A stretch of 7,862 nt of DNA from NCBI GenBank assembly GCA_023151145.1, contig JAKLJM010000092.1:1-7862 (forward strand), given 5' to 3'. The stretch's first letter is position 1. Every line of letters starts with the position of its first letter. A program made the translations under genes and the position numbers. Shown piece after piece: positions 1-7,076 of the stretch. Below the pieces are notes generated by a model. That model worked only from the letters and a program-made list of their open reading frames with translations. It was not told the origin of the DNA and did not search any database. Source of the stretch: Bacteriovoracaceae bacterium. GTDB lineage: Bacteria > Bdellovibrionota > Bacteriovoracia > Bacteriovoracales > Bacteriovoracaceae.

Positions 1-1
1 T

Positions 2-676
2 GTAGAATTGGATACTCGTCCGAAAATGACTAATCAATTTACTTATGAACCAAAAAGCTATAGCTCGAATGCCCCATTTTTTTCTAGTACCCAAGAGCAA
101 AGCTCCGAGCACATAACTCAATATCCTTTTCAACTTTTTGATAAATGGATGGTCTTCACTACTGACATGGGAATATCCTTGCTTAATCGCCAAGATCTAT
201 TTCTCTACACCTTACAAATTGATTTTTTAAATTGGATAAAGCTGACTGACCACTCTTCTATTCCTTTATTGATTAGTGAACCTATCCGCGGCATTATCTC
301 AAAAGACATGAACCGCAATGAATTAGACCCTGTTTTAGAAACTCTCAAAAAACATGGACTAGAAATCGAATTTCTAGATAAAGATTTTTTGGTATTGCGA
401 ACAAGTCCTAATTTTTTAATGCCCAGCCATGCACCAATATTAGCAAAGATCTTACTGCAACTTTATATTTCGAAAAAAGCAGTGAGTGATTTTATAGAAT
501 GGAAAAAATGTGCAGAGCAATTTTCTCAGGATTTGAAAAATCTTATCTTAAGTCAAAATCCAGAAAATGACTTTAAGAAAATTGATACCTTTGGCAGAAC
601 TGATCTCATGGATAAAAAAATCATCCATCTTCTAGATAACACTCGTTTAAACTCTCTTTTTGAGAAAATCAAATGA
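2..676 (+). CDS. mutL: DNA mismatch repair protein MutL, C-terminal part (5' end outside window)
   Basis: The frame is open to the left edge, so this is the 3' portion of a longer gene. MutL dimerises through its C-terminal domain and couples MutS mismatch recognition to strand removal. After a low-complexity linker (up to about base 115), the rest resembles the MutL C-terminal domain: a strand pair ending in DMGISLL (compare DGNISLL in E. coli MutL), then IPLLISEPIRG, a helix, GLEIEFLDKDFLVLRTSPNFL, and a terminal helical part. The endonuclease motif DQHA(x)2E(x)4E is absent (LLNRQDLFLY stands there), and the CPHGRP-like motif near the C-terminus is not recognisable. It therefore resembles the E. 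coli non-endonuclease type. The stop codon overlaps the miaA start (ATGA), and mutL-miaA is a well-known gene order that supports the call. TTG at 8 and ATG at 26 are possible internal starts, but the ATP-binding N-terminal domain is expected upstream. The assignment rests on remembered family patterns. Confidence 0.74.
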   Translation, partial: VELDTRPKMTNQFTYEPKSYSSNAPFFSSTQEQSSEHITQYPFQLFDKWMVFTTDMGISLLNRQDLFLYTLQIDFLNWIKLTDHSSIPLLISEPIRGIISKDMNRNELDPVLETLKKHGLEIEFLDKDFLVLRTSPNFLMPSHAPILAKILLQLYISKKAVSDFIEWKKCAEQFSQDLKNLILSQNPENDFKKIDTFGRTDLMDKKIIHLLDNTRLNSLFEKIK

Positions 677-1686
677 GCCTAGTGAATAAAGAAAGACCTC
701 TCATTATCATTTCGGGACCAACAGCAACAGGAAAAACCGCAACCAGTATTCAATTAGCGAAGTTTTTAAAAAAACACCAAATACAAGCAGAAATCATCAA
801 CTTTGATTCCTTGCTTTTTTATCAAGAAATCTCAATTGGCACAGCCAAACCGACACCAGAAGAAATGAATGGAATCGTTCATCATCTAGTTGGCATCAAT
901 TCAATCGCCCATGATTTGAATGCTGCAGACTATATTCAAAAAGCGCAAGACATCATTCAGCAACTTCATGTCAAAAAAATTGTTCCCATCTTAGTTGGGG
1001 GAAGTGCATTTTATTTAAGGGCGTTAATGAAAGGTATGTACAAGGAAGAATCAGATTCAACTCTCTTAGAGTCTGCCTTAGAAGATCAAAAGTTAGTCAT
1101 TAAACAAAAATGGAAAGACATTCTAGATAAAGATGGGATCGCTCCCATTATCAGTTACTTGACCCTTAATGATCCAGAAGCCTTAAATCTTTTTCATACC
1201 AACGATCATTATCGCTTAACAAGAGCAGCTGAACACTTTGATCTAACTGGTAATAAAATTTCCGAGCAAAAAAAACATTTCGACACACTCTCACCTTATG
1301 ATTTCACAGAGAATCAGCATCAGTATCATTTTATTCATTTCTCACTCGATTTTGATAAAACCAAACATTGGGAAATCATCCTCAACAGAACAAATCAAAT
1401 GATCGATGCCGGCCTTGAAAAAGAAGTGAAAGATCTTCTCGCTCAAGGATTTCGAACAAACTTAAAACCCCTCTTGTCTATTGGATACAAAGAAACTATT
1501 CAATTCTTAAATCAAGAAATTAAGACAAAAGAAGAACTGATCGAAAGAATCGCTATCTCAACTCGTCAGTTGGCAAAATCACAAAGAACCTTTTTTAAAA
1601 AAATAACTCCGAAAATTACATTGAATCCATTAACGGATCATGAAAAAATACAACAACTGTCTTTAAACTTTCTAATGGAAAAATAA
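673..1686 (+). CDS. miaA: tRNA dimethylallyltransferase MiaA
   Basis: MiaA transfers a dimethylallyl group from DMAPP to N6 of adenosine 37 in tRNAs that read codons starting with U. The i6A product is the substrate for MiaB methylthiolation. The protein has 337 residues, slightly longer than the usual 300-320. Visible motifs are the P-loop GPTATGKT (residues 15-22), the DSLLFYQEISIGTAKP block (45-60; compare DSALIYKGMDIGTAKP in E. coli) with catalytic Asp45, VHHLVGI, VGGSAFYLRALMKGM, DPEALNLFHTNDHYRLTRAAE, the LLSIGYKE segment, and the C-terminal STRQLAKSQRTFFKK. All family landmarks are therefore present. The ATG lies in an ATGA overlap with the upstream mutL stop, pointing to translational coupling. 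ppsR starts one base after the stop. The enzyme is soluble and cytoplasmic. There is no sign of disruption. Confidence 0.97.
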   Translation: MSLVNKERPLIIISGPTATGKTATSIQLAKFLKKHQIQAEIINFDSLLFYQEISIGTAKPTPEEMNGIVHHLVGINSIAHDLNAADYIQKAQDIIQQLHVKKIVPILVGGSAFYLRALMKGMYKEESDSTLLESALEDQKLVIKQKWKDILDKDGIAPIISYLTLNDPEALNLFHTNDHYRLTRAAEHFDLTGNKISEQKKHFDTLSPYDFTENQHQYHFIHFSLDFDKTKHWEIILNRTNQMIDAGLEKEVKDLLAQGFRTNLKPLLSIGYKETIQFLNQEIKTKEELIERIAISTRQLAKSQRTFFKKITPKITLNPLTDHEKIQQLSLNFLMEK

Positions 1687-1687
1687 A

Positions 1688-2548
1688 ATGGCACTTCAAA
1701 AACTAAAAGTAATTGTTATTTCTGATGGTACAGGTGAAACGGCTACTGCCATCTGTCGAGCAGTCATCACACAGTTTAAAGATAGAGATGTTTTTTTTAC
1801 CAGATATAAAAATATTCGATCAGAAGAACAAATTGATTCAATTTTCAACGAAGCAGCGATTCACCACGACTTAGTCGTTTATACCATTGTCTCTGGCCCA
1901 TTAAGAGAATATGTGGCCGACGTGGCCCGCAAAAAACACGTACGCACTCTTGATGTTTTAGGTCCAGCTCTGACCGCCTTTTCAAATTACTTCAATCAAG
2001 AACCAAGCTCGGAGCCAGGTCTACTCCACGCGGTCAACGAAGACTACTTTAAAAGAGTAGCGGCAATGGAGTTTACACTCAATCACGACGACGGAAGAAA
2101 TCTTGAATCCCTTCATTTGGCCGATGTTATTTTAGTGGGAGTATCTCGTACATCAAAAACTCCCTTATCTGTCTATCTTTCCCAACATGGGATAAAAGTT
2201 GTAAACATTCCTATTATTTCTGGGCAACCACTACCAACGGAACTCTTTCAAGTAGATCAAAGAAAAATATTTGCTTTAACTATTGATCCAGAAGCGCTTA
2301 GTGAAATACGAAAAAATCGCCTCACAAGACTTGGGGCCGAAAGACATCAAGGCGAATATGCTCAACATGCAAAAATTATCGAAGAAATAGAATGGGCCAA
2401 TAATCTCTTTAAAGAAAACAAAAGATGGCCGGTGTTTAATGTGACGGATAAAGCACTCGAAGAAACTGCCGCTGATATTATGCGGTTGTTAAACATGCGA
2501 AGAAATAATGTTTTCAAACAAACGAAAGCTGAAGAAAACGAAGGATAA
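1688..2548 (+). CDS. ppsR: Pyruvate, phosphate/water dikinase regulatory protein (PSRP, DUF299 family)
   Basis: This family is a bifunctional ADP-dependent Ser/Thr kinase and Pi-dependent pyrophosphorylase. It switches PEP synthase (PpsA) or pyruvate phosphate dikinase off and on by phosphorylating a Thr next to the catalytic His. The 286-residue length is normal (about 270-280). Visible motifs are the N-terminal VISDGTGETA (residues 10-19; usual VSDSTGETA), EFTLNHDDG (128-136), the P-loop-like GVSRTSKT (151-158) followed by TPLSVYLSQHGIKVVNIPI, and a C-terminal region with RLGAE and the WPVFNVTDKALEETAADI block typical of the family. The motifs do not tell which dikinase is the target, and no dikinase gene lies in the window. 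It is probably the last gene of the mutL-miaA-ppsR transcript, one base after miaA, with a weak GGA-type ribosome site inside the miaA end. It ends two bases before the hairpin at 2550. Confidence 0.96.
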   Translation: MALQKLKVIVISDGTGETATAICRAVITQFKDRDVFFTRYKNIRSEEQIDSIFNEAAIHHDLVVYTIVSGPLREYVADVARKKHVRTLDVLGPALTAFSNYFNQEPSSEPGLLHAVNEDYFKRVAAMEFTLNHDDGRNLESLHLADVILVGVSRTSKTPLSVYLSQHGIKVVNIPIISGQPLPTELFQVDQRKIFALTIDPEALSEIRKNRLTRLGAERHQGEYAQHAKIIEEIEWANNLFKENKRWPVFNVTDKALEETAADIMRLLNMRRNNVFKQTKAEENEG

Positions 2549-2549
2549 A

Positions 2550-2575
2550 AAAAATGCCCTAAAAAGGGCATTTTT
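2550..2575. terminator. Shared bidirectional intrinsic terminator between ppsR and the kinase gene
   Basis: An 11-bp perfect stem (arms 2550-2560 and 2565-2575) with an AAAA loop. The core pairs are ATGCCCT with AGGGCAT, flanked by A:T pairs. Read on the + strand it ends in five T; read on the - strand it is followed by a run of eight T (2554-2547). It should therefore stop transcripts from both sides, and better for the kinase gene. It fills the 25-bp gap between the two convergent genes and overlaps the first two bases of the kinase stop codon on the reverse strand. Confidence 0.9.
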
Positions 2576-4607
2576 AATTTGTATTATTTCCAATTTGATC
2601 ACAGAGATCTATAGTTTCCTCTTCTCGCTTTAACGTTACTTCAAGCTTACGAGTGACGTCTTCTCCATTAATCATTAAATCAAGCGTATGAGTAGTTGGA
2701 GATACTTTACCTTCATTGTCATATTCTAATGGAAAGGCGATTCCTAAAGAATCAGTCATCGGTAATTTTTCTTTTCTCTGCTCTTCAAAAACTGTGAAAG
2801 ATAACTCTCCTTCAACACATGGTCTTGAAGTTACCACGTAAGCATAACTGGCCGGTGGTAAATCAGCAGGAATTTCAATCGTCTCCGATTTTTTATCTTT
2901 TAAATAAAGCTCTTTGATAAAATGTCTACGTCCTACAACTTCAATTCTCAAAGTGACTTTTTTATTCAATGGAATTTTAATGGCTCCGATTAAATCCGGA
3001 GTGATCTGTTCATCATTTAAGAAAATTCTATGCTTTTGTTTACTGAATTGACTTATGATTAACGTCGTTTCCTTATCACTTAATGTCGTTGTTACACCAA
3101 AATTAGACGAAGGTTTACGCTCTTGGTTTTGGTTTTGTTGAGTGACAACTGGAACATCTTTTTTCATATAATTCATATAAAAATAAGCCCCTGCTCCCAC
3201 AACTACTGCAAAAACCGCAACACCCTTTACAATATTAGAAATAGCACTAGGACGTTCTGGTTTTTCAGAACTTTTTCTTAATAAACTCTGAGTACCATCT
3301 TTTTTATCTTTCAACGAACGTGTCTTATTTAATTCAACTGGACGTTGAGTTCGACGACTGACCGTTGAAGTTCTAATATCTCTTTTTTGATCCCCTAAGG
3401 TATCATCATCAGAATCTTTTGCATTTTTTCGACCGATCATCTTTTTAGTTTTTTGTAACTTAGATGTAGTATCTTGGTCTTCAAATCCCATGTCAAAAAC
3501 TTGTTCTTTTGCTCTAGGAGTTGGACCATCATCGTCATATTCACGTGATTTTTTTGGTCTTACTGGTTCCCGATAATCGGCCCCAGTAGCTTCACGTTTT
3601 AATTCTTCTAAATACGGTCTGATATCAACTTTACCAAACTCATACATTTTTTCACGGTCTCGCTTAATATTGTCCTTAAACAATTCTTGCGCGAAATATG
3701 ACAAGTCAGTAGCGTTAAACTCTGGATATTTAGAATAAAGAAACTTCATCAAAGCACGGTTAAATTGATCCATATTATCGTAACGATTATTACGATTCTT
3801 ACTTAGTGCTTTTAATACAATTTCATCTAATTCTTTCGGGACGTTTGGATTGATTGAAGATGGAGGTGGAACCTTACATTCTTGAATCTTTTTTAAGACG
3901 GCTAGATCATTATTATCTTTGAAGAGCTTTCTACTACAAAGCATTTCCCACAACGTAATACCAACTGCAAATTGGTCATAACGTGGATCTAATTCAAAAC
4001 CTTCAAGATACTCTGGAGCTAGATAAGAAAGCTTACCTTTAATTGTACCAGCTTGAGTTGACTCAGAATTAGATTTTGACTTTGCAATACCAAAGTCGAT
4101 AACCTTCACAGAACCATCATAAGTAAGCATGATATTATGAGGAGAAATATCACGGTGGATAATTCCTCTTTCTTCACCACTTAATTTATCGGTATAAGTA
4201 TGTGCATAGTACAAGGCTTGGCATACTTGCGTGATAATAAAAACAGAGATCTCTACAGGAAAAACAAATTTCCTTTCTTTCAATTTCTCTAAATATTCTT
4301 TTAGATTTTTTCCATCACAATATTCCATCGCAACGAAAAGTTGTTCGGCATTATATCCATAGTCGTATACTTGAACAATATTAGGATGAATTAAACCAAA
4401 CGTAAGCTTGATCTCATCCATAAACATAGTCTTGAAGGCTTCATCTTTGGAATACTGCGGCTGCACCATCTTAATGGCTACAACTTTATCGGCCTGCTCT
4501 CCCAAAAAGCGCGCACGACAAATCTTCGCCATCCCTCCATCGACCAAATGGTCTAGGATCAGGTAGCGACCAAATCTTTCAAGAATGAGCTTTTGATCGT
4601 CTGACAT
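2574..4607 (-). CDS. Membrane-anchored Ser/Thr protein kinase with extracytoplasmic PEGA-like tail
   Basis: A eukaryotic-type (Hanks) kinase of 677 residues. The cytoplasmic kinase domain spans about 12-290. It shows the glycine-rich loop LVDGGMAKICRA (21-32), VAIK with Lys46, helix-C Glu65, HRDISPHN (151-158, catalytic Asp153 and Asn158), DFG (171-173), an activation loop with TQAGTIKGKLSYLAPE, and APE at 197-199. All catalytic residues are present, so it should be active. HRD-I/V-SP-x-N is common in delta-group and myxobacterial kinases. A charged, probably disordered linker (about 345-455) leads to one membrane helix (about 459-480). The tail (481-677) includes a beta-rich PEGA-like stretch (about 514-580: IFLND..ITP..., KVTLRIEVVGRRHF) and two cysteines (597, 669) that could form a disulfide. 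There are no PASTA repeats. The ATG is preceded by AGAGGAG with a 10-base spacer. The substrate is unknown. It lies 69 bp downstream of the small lipoprotein gene on the same strand. Confidence 0.93.
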   Translation of the reverse strand: MSDDQKLILERFGRYLILDHLVDGGMAKICRARFLGEQADKVVAIKMVQPQYSKDEAFKTMFMDEIKLTFGLIHPNIVQVYDYGYNAEQLFVAMEYCDGKNLKEYLEKLKERKFVFPVEISVFIITQVCQALYYAHTYTDKLSGEERGIIHRDISPHNIMLTYDGSVKVIDFGIAKSKSNSESTQAGTIKGKLSYLAPEYLEGFELDPRYDQFAVGITLWEMLCSRKLFKDNNDLAVLKKIQECKVPPPSSINPNVPKELDEIVLKALSKNRNNRYDNMDQFNRALMKFLYSKYPEFNATDLSYFAQELFKDNIKRDREKMYEFGKVDIRPYLEELKREATGADYREPVRPKKSREYDDDGPTPRAKEQVFDMGFEDQDTTSKLQKTKKMIGRKNAKDSDDDTLGDQKRDIRTSTVSRRTQRPVELNKTRSLKDKKDGTQSLLRKSSEKPERPSAISNIVKGVAVFAVVVGAGAYFYMNYMKKDVPVVTQQNQNQERKPSSNFGVTTTLSDKETTLIISQFSKQKHRIFLNDEQITPDLIGAIKIPLNKKVTLRIEVVGRRHFIKELYLKDKKSETIEIPADLPPASYAYVVTSRPCVEGELSFTVFEEQRKEKLPMTDSLGIAFPLEYDNEGKVSPTTHTLDLMINGEDVTRKLEVTLKREEETIDLCDQIGNNTN

Positions 4608-4656
4608 AAATAACCGACTCCTCTAGTGGCTTATCGGTTAAAAGATGAGAAACTTA

Positions 4657-4685
4657 ACTATAAAATGAATTTAAAATTAAGGTAC
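4657..4685 (-). promoter_or_regulatory. Weak candidate promoter for the kinase gene
   Basis: In the 69-bp gap upstream of the kinase there is a TATAGT on the - strand (4662-4657), five of six matches to the sigma-70 -10 box. The region where a -35 box should lie (GTACCT, 4685-4680) does not match. No hairpin terminator is visible after the preceding lipoprotein gene, so readthrough from the operon is equally possible. Confidence 0.25.
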
Positions 4686-5195
4686 GATAACTTCTTGAAA
4701 ACTCGGAAAATTTAAAATCATTGGTTTTAAATCTTTAGTTTTCTTACATAATCCATAAACTTGATACAAATTAAGTGAATGCTCTGGAGAATCTGGGTGC
4801 ATGATCAATTGTTTCTTAAATGTTTGAATATCTATTTTATGAAAATTCGCCAACTCTACTTGTTCAAAAAAACTAGAATGGGCTATTTTTTTTGAGTCTA
4901 AGGTATAAAGAAGGACAACTCTAAAGTCCGTGCAATTTTGTACATCTTTTAGTTCATCAGCTGAAAACCAATAATTAAAAGACGAATTCGCCGGTAATTT
5001 TGCCAGCATAACATCATACTGAAGACTCATTTCCTGGTACCATGAGTGGCGATTAAAAACTAAATTTTCATTCCACACTTTTTCTGCATATGTTCCATTG
5101 CGAACGATGAATTGACCACTTTTCGTCATATTTTTACTTAAATTCGAACAAGAGGCTAAAACTAATGTCATTATGAGAATTGAAATGTTTTTCAT
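4677..5195 (-). CDS. Small predicted lipoprotein of unknown function
   Basis: 172 residues with a clear type II signal peptide: MKN, then a hydrophobic stretch, then the lipobox LASC with Cys16 as lipid attachment site. Ser at +2 gives no inner-membrane retention signal, so outer-membrane (periplasmic-facing) sorting is likely. The mature part has no domain I recognise. It is rich in aromatic residues (W41, W52, W76 and several Tyr/Phe) and has two cysteines (88, 150) that could form a disulfide. The start overlaps the stop of the upstream hydrolase-like gene as ATGA, with GGGTGA as a plausible ribosome site inside that gene. The two proteins are therefore probably translationally coupled. 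Only the localisation can be supported. Confidence 0.85.
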   Translation of the reverse strand: MKNISILIMTLVLASCSNLSKNMTKSGQFIVRNGTYAEKVWNENLVFNRHSWYQEMSLQYDVMLAKLPANSSFNYWFSADELKDVQNCTDFRVVLLYTLDSKKIAHSSFFEQVELANFHKIDIQTFKKQLIMHPDSPEHSLNLYQVYGLCKKTKDLKPMILNFPSFQEVIVP

Positions 5196-6112
5196 TTATT
5201 CACCCAATTGAGTATTTCTTTAAAGACAAAACTTGAATCAGTATCATTATATAAGTCATGTTTCGAATCTGGAAGCTCAATCAGCTTATAATATTTTTTT
5301 TCTATACTTTTCACGAACAACTGAGTCTTCTCAAGGTTAATAAGAGGGTCCGATTTCCCAACCAAAAAGAGCACAGGAAAGTCAATAAAGTAGGCTTTTT
5401 GAGAAATCTTGGCGGCCAAACCTTCTATGGTACGGTAAGCTTGATAACTCATTCTATGAATATTGAGAGGATCTGCTTCATAATGTTCTTGAACATTTTT
5501 TTGATAAGATTGGTCTTTGCCCCACACTAAGCGATTTAATTTTACATGACTGACACTCAAAGCATCATTACGCTCTACGACTTCTAATAATTTAATCATC
5601 GGATTTAGGCGCTCTGAGAATTCAAAATAAAAATTCGACGCAATCATTCCTTTAAAATTTTTCATGAGGTCTTGGTATACTAAAGCTTTACCATACAGAC
5701 AAAAATGTAAACCCAATAAAGCACCAAGCCCGTGCCCCCAAAAATAAAAGCTTCCAGCATGTGGTATTTTCGTTAAAACTAAAATCAGGTTCTCTACTAA
5801 ATCATCAATGGAATTTAAATGTCCACGAGTTCCCGATGAAAGCCCATGACCTGGATAATCCATAAACACAAGCTCATCTTGAAAACCATGCTGCTTAAAG
5901 TACTCGATCATAGATTTTGCATAACGATCATGATGATCTAAAACATCGTGAAAAAAATAGATTGTACTTTTAGGATTTTTTGAAAAACGAACTCTTTTGA
6001 TGTAAAGAGTATCACTGTGTTGATTTTTTAATTGAGTAATTTCGCTTTGAAAAACAGAAGAGCCAGTTAAGGCTCTCCAATCAATTTGGTCTATACTAAC
6101 TTGTTCATTCAT
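5192..6112 (-). CDS. Alpha/beta-hydrolase-like protein (Hydrolase_4/monoacylglycerol-lipase type) lacking the nucleophile Ser
   Basis: 306 residues with the fold and sequence pattern of the lysophospholipase/monoacylglycerol-lipase group: TIYFFHD..DHHDRY (50-64; usual HGxxEHxxRY), MDYPGHGLSSGTRGHLNS (84-101; usual DxxGHGxSxGxRGH), a nucleophile elbow, and the acid and base of the triad at Asp255 (VGKSDPLI) and His285 (DSKHDLY). The elbow reads GHGLG (126-130) where GHSMG is expected, so Gly128 (GGG codon, 5731-5729) stands in place of the catalytic serine. The HG of the oxyanion segment is also HD here. It is therefore either a non-catalytic binding or scaffolding relative or uses another chemistry. 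There is no signal peptide, so it is cytoplasmic. It begins 6 bases after the GYF/PilZ gene and overlaps the lipoprotein gene by ATGA. The family placement is solid; the activity is doubtful. Confidence 0.9.
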   Translation of the reverse strand: MNEQVSIDQIDWRALTGSSVFQSEITQLKNQHSDTLYIKRVRFSKNPKSTIYFFHDVLDHHDRYAKSMIEYFKQHGFQDELVFMDYPGHGLSSGTRGHLNSIDDLVENLILVLTKIPHAGSFYFWGHGLGALLGLHFCLYGKALVYQDLMKNFKGMIASNFYFEFSERLNPMIKLLEVVERNDALSVSHVKLNRLVWGKDQSYQKNVQEHYEADPLNIHRMSYQAYRTIEGLAAKISQKAYFIDFPVLFLVGKSDPLINLEKTQLFVKSIEKKYYKLIELPDSKHDLYNDTDSSFVFKEILNWVNK

Positions 6113-6118
6113 TTGTGT

Positions 6119-6964
6119 TTACTCTAATTGGAAAACATTTTCGATCAACGCTCTTAAGTTTGACGTTAGAGTAATGAAACGTACCACGTATCCCGATTTA
6201 TCTTCAAGCCTTCTTGTTACAATAAAATGTACACCGATAGCTTTTCTATTACCCCATACAAGATTTGCTTTTAATTTTTTCTGAAGTGGTAAAATTTCTT
6301 TCGTCAGAAATTGTCCACCACCTAAAGATAAATCACGCACGATTCCTTCTGCCACTTCTCCATCTACTAAGGCTCTTAAGAACACTGGATCATTAGTCGT
6401 TAAGTGAGGTTTAATTAATCTTGTATCCGTAATTTTTTCAACTAAATCAAAATCAGCCAGCGTCACCCACTTGTCCGCATTGATCGTAGCGATGAATGTT
6501 TTTTCATTTATTCTTTTTTGAGCAAACATTTTCTTTAGTTCATCCAATGCATATGGACCATATTCAACTTCAACACTCTCTTCTCGATCTGCACCAATTT
6601 TAATATAAAATTCTTTATCTAATGATGAGATGTTCTTTAAATTAATTTGTCGTGATTGAATATTTTCGACTTTAATTTCTTTATCGTAGATTTGTGCTTG
6701 TTCTGTTGAGTGCGTTCTTCTTTCTCTTTTATCTGACTTCGCACTTCCACTCTCAGCGACATCGTCAGCATTAGAATGAGCATCAGAGGATTCAGTGTGA
6801 ACAGCGAGCTCTTCAATGTCTTTAACTTTTACCCAGTTAGGAAAACCTTTTCGCCACACATAGGATTCTAAATTCAATGTCCCTAAAGCGATGAGATTTT
6901 CAAGCGCTGTTTGTTCCATTGGGCCAATTCTTTCAGAACCTTCAACATAATACCATTGAGCCAT
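6119..6964 (-). CDS. GYF_2-GYF_2-like-PilZ domain protein
   Basis: 281 residues from ATG 6964. I chose this over the in-frame TTG at 6979 because GGAG sits 7 bases upstream of the ATG and the GYF_2 domain starts right at MAQWYY. Residues 3-53 form a GYF_2 domain (WYYVEG...GPM...L..L...G.L......VWRKGFPNWVKV). A charged low-complexity linker covers about 54-115. A second, weaker GYF_2-like unit spans about 119-175 (YGPYALDELKKMF...TFIATINADKWVTLADF). The C-terminal part (about 185-281) looks like a PilZ domain, with DLSLGG (211-216) matching D/NxSxxG. The preceding RxxxR arginine pair needed for classical c-di-GMP binding is not intact (RLIKP at 182-186). PilZ proteins are cyclic-di-GMP receptors or structural adaptors; GYF_2 domains usually mediate protein contacts. 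No signal peptide or membrane helix is seen, so it is cytoplasmic. It is the first gene of a tight three-gene operon. Confidence 0.85.
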   Translation of the reverse strand: MAQWYYVEGSERIGPMEQTALENLIALGTLNLESYVWRKGFPNWVKVKDIEELAVHTESSDAHSNADDVAESGSAKSDKRERRTHSTEQAQIYDKEIKVENIQSRQINLKNISSLDKEFYIKIGADREESVEVEYGPYALDELKKMFAQKRINEKTFIATINADKWVTLADFDLVEKITDTRLIKPHLTTNDPVFLRALVDGEVAEGIVRDLSLGGGQFLTKEILPLQKKLKANLVWGNRKAIGVHFIVTRRLEDKSGYVVRFITLTSNLRALIENVFQLE

Positions 6965-6993
6965 AGTCGTTCTCCACAAAATATCTTTTATCC

Positions 6994-7022
6994 ATTATAT
7001 AAAGTCTTAATTTTTCGATAAA
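6994..7022 (-). promoter_or_regulatory. Candidate sigma-70-type promoter of the GYF/PilZ operon
   Basis: On the - strand a perfect TATAAT (6999-6994) lies 29 bases ahead of the ATG at 6964, which gives a short leader of about 20 bases. Seventeen bases upstream is TTTATC (7022-7017), a poor match (3/6) to TTGACA. The call rests on the -10 box and its position. Confidence 0.5.
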
Positions 7023-7076
7023 TCTGCGGTAAATTTCTCCCCTTTTTAAATAGTTGGCCCTAAATAAATTCTTCAT

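Noticed and set aside
8..676. A complete 222-residue gene starting at TTG 8
   Set aside because: The frame is open through the left edge, there is no ribosome site in the seven bases visible before it, and the similarity is to the C-terminal part of MutL only, so a truncated longer gene is more likely.
1791..1798. Eight-T tract in ppsR (and eight-A tract in miaA at 1268-1275) as phase-variation sites
   Set aside because: Tracts of this length are expected in such AT-rich coding DNA, both genes are housekeeping and in frame, and the codons (Phe-Phe, Lys-Lys) explain them.
2362..2571. 69-codon frame on the - strand
   Set aside because: Lies antisense to the end of ppsR and its terminator. It has no ribosome site and no recognisable domain, and ppsR is unmistakable.
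5258..5530. 90-codon frame on the + strand
   Set aside because: Lies antisense to the hydrolase-like gene, whose motifs are clear in the opposite frame. The product has no plausible domain.
5729..5731. Gly128 of the hydrolase as a simple sequencing error
   Set aside because: It cannot be excluded, but GGG would need to differ from any Ser codon by at least one base, the adjacent oxyanion segment is also non-canonical, and the frame is intact. I kept it as a real substitution.
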